A stretch of 37,739 nt of DNA from Crocinitomicaceae bacterium (lineage in GTDB: Bacteria; Bacteroidota; Bacteroidia; Flavobacteriales_D; Crocinitomicaceae), in assembly GCA_003247185.1 (NCBI GenBank), contig QKAV01000099.1, positions 1 to 37,739 on the forward strand. The letters are read 5' to 3'. Made by a program: the position numbers and the translations under genes. Under the pieces are notes generated by a model. That model made no database searches. It saw only the letters and a list, made by a program, of their open reading frames with translations, and was not told the DNA's origin. Positions 32,680 through 37,739 of this stretch are shown piece by piece; the first letter of the stretch is position 1, and each line of letters begins with the position of its first letter.

Positions 32680-33516
32680 TTATCGGGGATTCCAGCAGAG
32701 GGCAATTCTGTAATATCCATCACCAATGCATGGGGAGAATGTCAACGATCCTCTCTTTCTTGATTCAGAAGGTACCAACGTGCTTCCAATCCAATATCCT
32801 ACGGCAGCACCTGCCATCACATCCGAAAGCCAGTGTTGCCGGTCATGTATCCTGCTTAACCCGATCATGGTTGCAAGAGAGTAAGAGAGTACACCAACCC
32901 AGGGTTTATCGGCATAAATCCTTGCCCAAACGGTTGCTGTCGCGAATGCCGTACTGGTATGGCCTGACGGGAATGAAAGGTAGTCGTGAGATATACCTGG
33001 GCCATCAAAAATAAAAGGCTCATCAGGTGACTCATACGGGCGATGACGATGAAAGACTTGTTTGGCCACCTGAGTGGCTCCGGCAGCTAATAGCCAGGCT
33101 TCTGCCGATTTGTAGGCAGCAAACTGGAGCTTTTTGTCATGGCTGATCAGTCCGGTTGTAAAAGCAATTGCTATGGCTGGACCTAAATAAACACCGCTGC
33201 CCCAGGGCTCAAGTCCGTATTTACTCACATCGTTTAGTAACAGGTTGTTATTATTCGTGAAGAAACCGGCAACCGGCTTATCAGCAGTCATTGCCAATCC
33301 GGTAGAACCAAGAAGTGCACCAGTCATAAGCCAGTCTTTTTTATCCCATTTCAGAGGAGAGACAATGACCTTAACTATATCGGCAGGGACATCCGTTATT
33401 GAATACTGGTAAAGCGAATCAAACGAAGAAACGGTGGTCTGCCCCTGCACAGGATCGGATATAGCCGCCAAAACCAGCGAAAATATCAGGTATGATGTTC
33501 TGAACCATTTGTGCAT
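32680..33516 (-). CDS. Secreted PAP2-family phosphatase
   Basis: I chose the ATG at 33516 (278 residues, MHKWFRTSYLIFSLVLAAIS then signal cleavage near GQ). The ATG at 33540 is possible but almost on the transcription start. The three PAP2 motifs are complete: K152-x6-R159-P160 in KQVFHRHRP, PSGH at 183-186, and S221-R222-x5-H228-x3-D232 in SRIHDRQHWLSD. It is a type-2 phosphatidic-acid-phosphatase/undecaprenyl-pyrophosphatase/acid phosphatase-like enzyme facing the periplasm. The substrate could be lipid phosphates or soluble phosphate esters. A TAATTTTG element is at 33549-33556. Confidence 0.9.
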   Translation of the reverse strand: MHKWFRTSYLIFSLVLAAISDPVQGQTTVSSFDSLYQYSITDVPADIVKVIVSPLKWDKKDWLMTGALLGSTGLAMTADKPVAGFFTNNNNLLLNDVSKYGLEPWGSGVYLGPAIAIAFTTGLISHDKKLQFAAYKSAEAWLLAAGATQVAKQVFHRHRPYESPDEPFIFDGPGISHDYLSFPSGHTSTAFATATVWARIYADKPWVGVLSYSLATMIGLSRIHDRQHWLSDVMAGAAVGYWIGSTLVPSESRKRGSLTFSPCIGDGYYRIALCWNPR

Positions 33517-33548
33517 GAATCCTGTTTTACATACAGTCATTGTGCCGG

Positions 33549-33556
33549 CAAAATTA
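33549..33556 (-). promoter_or_regulatory. -7 element (TAATTTTG) for the PAP2 gene
   Basis: The minus strand reads TAATTTTG. The predicted transcription start near 33542 leaves about 26 nt to the ATG at 33516, favouring that start. No -33 box was found. Confidence 0.35.
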
Positions 33557-33598
33557 GCATTTTACAGGCAGATGTATTTATGGTTGGAAAGAAACAGG

Positions 33599-33606
33599 TA
33601 TTTTTG
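33599..33606 (+). promoter_or_regulatory. -7 element (TATTTTTG) for the M28 peptidase gene
   Basis: TATTTTTG ends 20 bp before the ATG at 33627. The -33 region reads ATTTA at the right spacing, a partial match. Confidence 0.4.
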
Positions 33607-33626
33607 TACCTAAAATTGAATATTAA

Positions 33627-35417
33627 ATGATGAAACGTATTCTTTCTCCGATGGTTCTATCGGGAATTATGCTTCTGGCTTCCATGGCGGGAGCCCAGAC
33701 AGAACGGAATTCACCTGAGATCAGGGCTGCTGATATCAGGCAATACATAACCCTGTTGGCCTCAGATGAATGGCAGGGGCGTAAGCCGGGAACCCCTGGC
33801 GGTAGTGCCGCGGCTCAGTATATACGTGACTATTTTGCAGCCCAGAATCTAGAATTATTATTTGATGATGGACTTCAGCCATTTAGTCTGATAACAGAAG
33901 CTACTGCCGGAGACATGAATAAAATTGCCATTAATGGCATCACAGGTGCTGAACCCCCGGTTCCCTATTCTTTTTCGGCCTCTTCTACACTGAATGCTCC
34001 TGTTGTTTTCGCAGGTTATGGATTTGATTTTTCTACTGATACTTTAAAATGGAACGACTTTGATGGTTTGAATGTAAAAGGAAACTGGGTACTTATCTTA
34101 CGGGGTGATCCTGATCCTGATAACAGCCAGAGTCCCTATGTTTCATCATCTGATGAGCGTTCAAAGGTGCTCGCGGCAAAAGACAGGGGTGCAGCAGGTG
34201 TGTTGTTTGTTTCAGGGTTTTCTTTTGATAAGGAAGATAAGCCGGCACGTGTTTTTTATGATAAGAGCAATGCAGATGCAGGATTGCCTGTTCTATGGAT
34301 CAGCCGTAGGACTGCCGATGCGCTTTTTTCCGAGAGTGGAACAACACTTAAAGCAGCGGAGAAGGCACTTATTGAGGGTCGTCAGCCGGTAAAGGTTGTA
34401 TTAAAGGCGGTTGTGGATGCGACTTCGGATGTCAGGCTGAAGAAAGCCGAGACAATGAATGTTGTTGCAATGCTTCGGGGCAGTGATCCCTTATTATCGG
34501 ATGAGTATGTTGTCGTAGGGGCTCATTATGATCATCTTGGCATGGGTGGCTATGGAAGTGGTTCGAGAATCCCTGATACCATTGCTGTACACAATGGTGC
34601 AGATGACAATGCTTCGGGTGTTGCCGCGATGATGGAACTTGCCGGATGGTTTGCTTCGGGGAAAGTATCGCCTGCAAGAAGTATAATCTTTGTTGCATTC
34701 GGTGCTGAAGAGTCTGGAATCATTGGCTCAGCATGGTTTGCAGAGCATCCTCCGGTAGATATCAGGAAGATTAAGTCAATGGTCAATTTCGATATGGTCG
34801 GCCGCCTTAATCCTGATACAAAGTCATTGAGTATTGGTGGTACAGGGACATCTGCTGAAGGAGAGGGTATCCTGAATGAGATTCTGGCCGGGTCTTCTTT
34901 AAAAGCCTCATATTCGCCTGAAGGTTATGGCCCATCCGATCATGCTTCTTTCTATGGCAAGAATATACCTGTATTTTATTTCAATACCGGTGTGCATACA
35001 GATTATCACACACCATTTGATGATGCTGACAAGATTAATTATGAAGGTGAGCAGCTTATTGTCGAATTGTCGTCAAAACTTATCAACAGGCTGACGCAAC
35101 CGTCCACTTCGCTTACCTTTAAGGAAGCCGGTGCTGCAAAACGAGGCAGCATGCGGGGCTTGAAAGTAACCTTTGGGATCATGCCTGATTTTACCTCCAC
35201 GGAAGGAAAAGGATTGGGCGTTAGTGGAGTAACTCCCGGAGGTCCTGCCGAAAAGGCAGGGCTGAAAAAGGGTGATCGTATTATGGCTATTGAAGGAAAA
35301 GAGGTGACTGATATATATGATTATATGAACCGGCTTAAAAAACTTGAGAAAGGAAGCCGTGTTTCGGTTGATATACTCCGGGCCGGAAAGACCGAAGTCT
35401 TTATTATTCAATTGTAG
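33627..35417 (+). CDS. Secreted M28 aminopeptidase with PA and PDZ domains
   Basis: The 596-residue protein has a signal peptide (MMKRILSPMVLSGIMLLASM, cleavage after AGAQ near 24). A PA-like insertion lies about 115-235 (VVFAGYGFD, VLAAKDRGAAGVLFVSG). The M28 di-zinc core follows: H300 in GAHYDH, D326/D327 in HNGADDNASG, E361/E362 in FGAEESG, D389 in NFDMVGR, and H461 in TDYHTPFDD. From about 505 a PDZ domain ends the chain (VSGVTPGGPAEKAGLKKGD). It removes N-terminal amino acids from peptides outside the cytoplasm, and the PDZ may guide substrate tails. It is divergent from the PAP2 gene and followed by copA on the same strand after 105 bp. Confidence 0.95.
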   Translation: MMKRILSPMVLSGIMLLASMAGAQTERNSPEIRAADIRQYITLLASDEWQGRKPGTPGGSAAAQYIRDYFAAQNLELLFDDGLQPFSLITEATAGDMNKIAINGITGAEPPVPYSFSASSTLNAPVVFAGYGFDFSTDTLKWNDFDGLNVKGNWVLILRGDPDPDNSQSPYVSSSDERSKVLAAKDRGAAGVLFVSGFSFDKEDKPARVFYDKSNADAGLPVLWISRRTADALFSESGTTLKAAEKALIEGRQPVKVVLKAVVDATSDVRLKKAETMNVVAMLRGSDPLLSDEYVVVGAHYDHLGMGGYGSGSRIPDTIAVHNGADDNASGVAAMMELAGWFASGKVSPARSIIFVAFGAEESGIIGSAWFAEHPPVDIRKIKSMVNFDMVGRLNPDTKSLSIGGTGTSAEGEGILNEILAGSSLKASYSPEGYGPSDHASFYGKNIPVFYFNTGVHTDYHTPFDDADKINYEGEQLIVELSSKLINRLTQPSTSLTFKEAGAAKRGSMRGLKVTFGIMPDFTSTEGKGLGVSGVTPGGPAEKAGLKKGDRIMAIEGKEVTDIYDYMNRLKKLEKGSRVSVDILRAGKTEVFIIQL

Positions 35418-35522
35418 ATATATTCAATTCCTTGCCCTGTTATCCTTATTTCCGGATTCAGCGTATTAAGCATTTAAGATTATGTAATCATGGGGTGATT
35501 TCATCCCGGTAGTTTATCCAAT

Positions 35523-37706
35523 ATGCATCAAACATTCCCAGTGACCGGAATAACCTGTGCTGCCTGTTCGGTCAGCATTGAATCATTCCTTGGAAAGACT
35601 GATGGGGTTGAACTGGTATCCGTTAATTCAGTCGATCACACGGTCACGATAACCTGGAATGAGGAAATTATTACAGCTGATGGTCTGGCTAATGCAGTTG
35701 CGCCACTGGGCTATGGTATAATTACCGCTTCGCCTGACACGGATCCTGAAGCTGATCCTGAAGTGGTTCGTCATGGTGAACTTATAAAGCTCCGCAACAG
35801 AACACGCCTTGCTGTTGTCCTGGCTACCCCTGTGTTTGTATTCGGAATGTTATTTCATCATTTCGTGACAGGACACTGGATATCGGCTCTTCTTACAACT
35901 ATTATCATCTTTGGCCCTGGAGCAGGTTTCTTTCGCAATGCATTGAAACAACTACGTTATCGTCAGACCGGAATGGATACCCTGGTAGCGTTAAGTACAG
36001 GTATTGCATGGAGTTATAGTGTGGTGGCATTATTAACAGGAAGCCATCAGGTGTGGTTTGAATCAGCTTCTGTCATTATCGCATTCGTATTGCTGGGAAA
36101 ATATGCCGAGGATCGTGCAAGAAGTAGTAGTGCCAGTGCCATTAAGAAACTCATTAGCCTGCAACCGACTGAAATCACAGTTATAAGAAATGGAGAAGAG
36201 GTGATTGTTGATCAAAAGGAGGTTCAGCCTTTTGATCGGGTGATTGTACAGCCTGCTGCCCGAATTCCTGTAGACGGTAAAGTAATTCGTGGAGTAAGCT
36301 TTGTCGACGAGAGTATGATTACAGGTGAGCCAATACCTGTGGAAAAGAAAAAGGGAGATTCTGTTAAGGCAGGTACTTTGAATCAGATGGGAAGCATGTT
36401 GATCCTGGCGGAAAAGACTGGTGACGGAACTTTCCTCGCGCAGATTATCCGGGTTGTAAGGCAGGCGCAAAATACAAAGGCTCCGGCACAGAAACTTGCT
36501 GACAGGATTTCTGCCATATTTGTTCCAATGGTAGCATTGATGGGAATAATCACTTTTGCATTATGGATTTTTATTGCCGGTTTGGACGCCTGGCCTCAGG
36601 CTCTACAGTCGATGATTAGTGTATTGATTATTGCCTGCCCGTGTGCCTTAGGATTAGCCACCCCAACTGCAATCATGGCAGGAATCGGGAGGGCAGCACA
36701 GACGGGAGTATTGGTCCGTGATGCGGAATCGCTTGAAAAACTAGCCTCTGCCGATGTTTTACTGGTCGATAAGACAGGTACCCTTACCAAAGGAAGACCC
36801 GAAGTGATTGGCCTGGAAATGGCAGGTGATAAAAATGAGGTAGCTTCTGCTTTTTTAGCGCTTGAGCAGACTTCAGGACATCCTTTGGCAGAAGCAGTTG
36901 TAGTGTATTTAAAAGGGTTTGGTTACATTCCTGCTGATTCAATCGAAAGTACCACGATACCCGGCATGGGGCTTCTTTACAAAGTAGATAGAAAATCATG
37001 GCATGCAGGGAATCTCAGGTTCATGGAATTGGAGAATATAACAATCTCTCAGTATTTTATCGAATTAGGTGAATCGTGGAGTAAAGCAGGACAAAGCCTC
37101 GTTTGGTTTGCTATGGAGGGAGAGGTAAAGGCATTGGCAGCCATTGCTGACCCGCTTCGTGAGGAAAGCCCTGAGGCTGTGAGTCAATTGCTGAGGTTGG
37201 GGATGAAAGTGGTTATGCTTACCGGAGATAATGAGGCATCGGCTTTGGTTACAGGTAGAGCGGCCGGAATAAATGAAGTGTATGCTTCCATGTTACCGTC
37301 TGATAAAAGTAGATTTGTGAGAGGCATGAAGCAACAGGGGCATATCGTGGCTATGGCTGGAGATGGTATAAATGATGCAGAGGCGCTGGCTATTGCCGAT
37401 GTAAGTATTGCAATGGGTACCGGTACAGATATAGCAATGGATGTTGCGGGGCTCACCCTCGTGCATTCTGATCTAACTGTGCTTTCATCTGCCATACATT
37501 TATCGCGATTAACCCGTATAACCATCCGGCAAAATCTCTTTTGGGCTTTCTTTTATAACCTGATTTGCATTCCCATAGCCGCAGGATTATTATTCCCATT
37601 TACTGGTTTTCTTCTTAGCCCGATGATTGCAGGTGCTGCCATGAGTCTGAGCTCTGTTACAGTGGTGAGTAACAGCCTTAGGCTGAAGTTCAGAAAGCTT
37701 AAATAA
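35523..37706 (+). CDS. copA: Cu+-exporting P1B-type ATPase
   Basis: The 727-residue P-type ATPase carries one N-terminal heavy-metal domain with C12-x2-C15 (ITCAACS). The membrane metal site CPC is at 372-374 (IACPCALGLATPT). The phosphorylation motif DKTGTLTKG begins at D416, the HP motif is at 453-454 (SGHPLAEA), and the hinge GDGIND is at 613-618. TM7 contains YN and TM8 MxxxSS, the set seen in Cu+ (P1B-1) pumps. The actuator loop has TGEP. It exports Cu+ (or Ag+) from the cytoplasm using ATP. No chaperone, CsoR or CueR gene is visible; the gene ends 33 bp before the window edge. Confidence 0.95.
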   Translation: MHQTFPVTGITCAACSVSIESFLGKTDGVELVSVNSVDHTVTITWNEEIITADGLANAVAPLGYGIITASPDTDPEADPEVVRHGELIKLRNRTRLAVVLATPVFVFGMLFHHFVTGHWISALLTTIIIFGPGAGFFRNALKQLRYRQTGMDTLVALSTGIAWSYSVVALLTGSHQVWFESASVIIAFVLLGKYAEDRARSSSASAIKKLISLQPTEITVIRNGEEVIVDQKEVQPFDRVIVQPAARIPVDGKVIRGVSFVDESMITGEPIPVEKKKGDSVKAGTLNQMGSMLILAEKTGDGTFLAQIIRVVRQAQNTKAPAQKLADRISAIFVPMVALMGIITFALWIFIAGLDAWPQALQSMISVLIIACPCALGLATPTAIMAGIGRAAQTGVLVRDAESLEKLASADVLLVDKTGTLTKGRPEVIGLEMAGDKNEVASAFLALEQTSGHPLAEAVVVYLKGFGYIPADSIESTTIPGMGLLYKVDRKSWHAGNLRFMELENITISQYFIELGESWSKAGQSLVWFAMEGEVKALAAIADPLREESPEAVSQLLRLGMKVVMLTGDNEASALVTGRAAGINEVYASMLPSDKSRFVRGMKQQGHIVAMAGDGINDAEALAIADVSIAMGTGTDIAMDVAGLTLVHSDLTVLSSAIHLSRLTRITIRQNLFWAFFYNLICIPIAAGLLFPFTGFLLSPMIAGAAMSLSSVTVVSNSLRLKFRKLK

Positions 37707-37739
37707 TAGCCAGATTGTATTTTTAATTGGTTATTGATC

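Noticed and set aside
36063-37525. Minus-strand frames opposite copA
   Set aside because: They are antisense to strongly conserved P-type ATPase motifs.

Overview
The window looks like a chromosomal segment of a Bacteroidota bacterium, most likely Bacteroidales or Marinilabiliales-like, with moderate to low GC. The evidence is the recurring -7 element TAnnTTTG, in the best cases with a TTG/TTTG box 19-20 bp upstream, upstream of many genes. Other signs are weak Shine-Dalgarno signals, lineage-typical families (DUF6051-like hydrolase, membrane-anchored LytTR regulator, AsmA protein with a charged coiled-coil tail, LpxR/DUF2219-like barrel), and the style of the secretion signals. No rRNA, tRNA, CRISPR array, insertion sequence or phage module was seen.

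Layout. 1-1460: start of a secreted zinc metallopeptidase with a C-terminal helix-hairpin-helix, running off the left edge. 1645-3991: a TerB-like protein convergent with a DeaD/CsdA-type RNA helicase, with a perfect 19-bp stem terminator between them. 4476-5706: an overlapping pair, DgkA-type lipid kinase and BadF/GlcNAc-kinase-like protein. 5718-8808 (minus): a tight three-gene operon of CefD-like PLP enzyme, ArsB/SLC13-like permease and HD phosphohydrolase. 9065-9769: an SDR oxidoreductase. 9816-15301 (minus): GH13 alpha-amylase, chorismate synthase and AsmA protein in one apparent operon. 15397-17684: DUF1848 protein, P-loop uridine-kinase-like protein and an AlbA_2/Schlafen-type protein. 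17685-18509: a gene-free stretch with a six-unit 11-bp tandem repeat. 18510-21689 (minus): lipoprotein with an LpxR-like barrel, soluble GAF histidine kinase and a small helical protein. 22001-23030: small PH/GRAM-like protein, then a region with a possible terminator-ended small RNA and a possible gene remnant. 23024-26369: DUF6051-like hydrolase, membrane LytTR regulator and a multi-pass membrane protein. 26469-28455 (minus): carbamate kinase and ornithine carbamoyltransferase. 28704-29906: secreted membrane-type dipeptidase. 30448-31515: lysozyme-fold-like membrane-anchored protein. 31740-32660: tail-less SSB divergent from a zinc-ribbon protein. 32680-35417: PAP2 phosphatase divergent from an M28 aminopeptidase with a PDZ domain. 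35523-37706: Cu+-type P1B ATPase.

Much of the content is housekeeping: envelope lipid and sugar recycling (DgkA, BadF kinase, PAP2, LpxR-like, AsmA), peptide scavenging (M19 dipeptidase, M28 peptidase, zincin), ATP-yielding carbamoyl-phosphate metabolism (ArcC with the carbamoyltransferase) and copper export. The least explained parts are the LpxR-lipoprotein/kinase/small-protein operon, the zincin-HhH fusion, the PLP-permease-HD operon, the 17.7-18.5 kb gene-free stretch, and the possible small RNA near 22.7 kb. All functional statements rest on motif recognition by eye; no database search was run.
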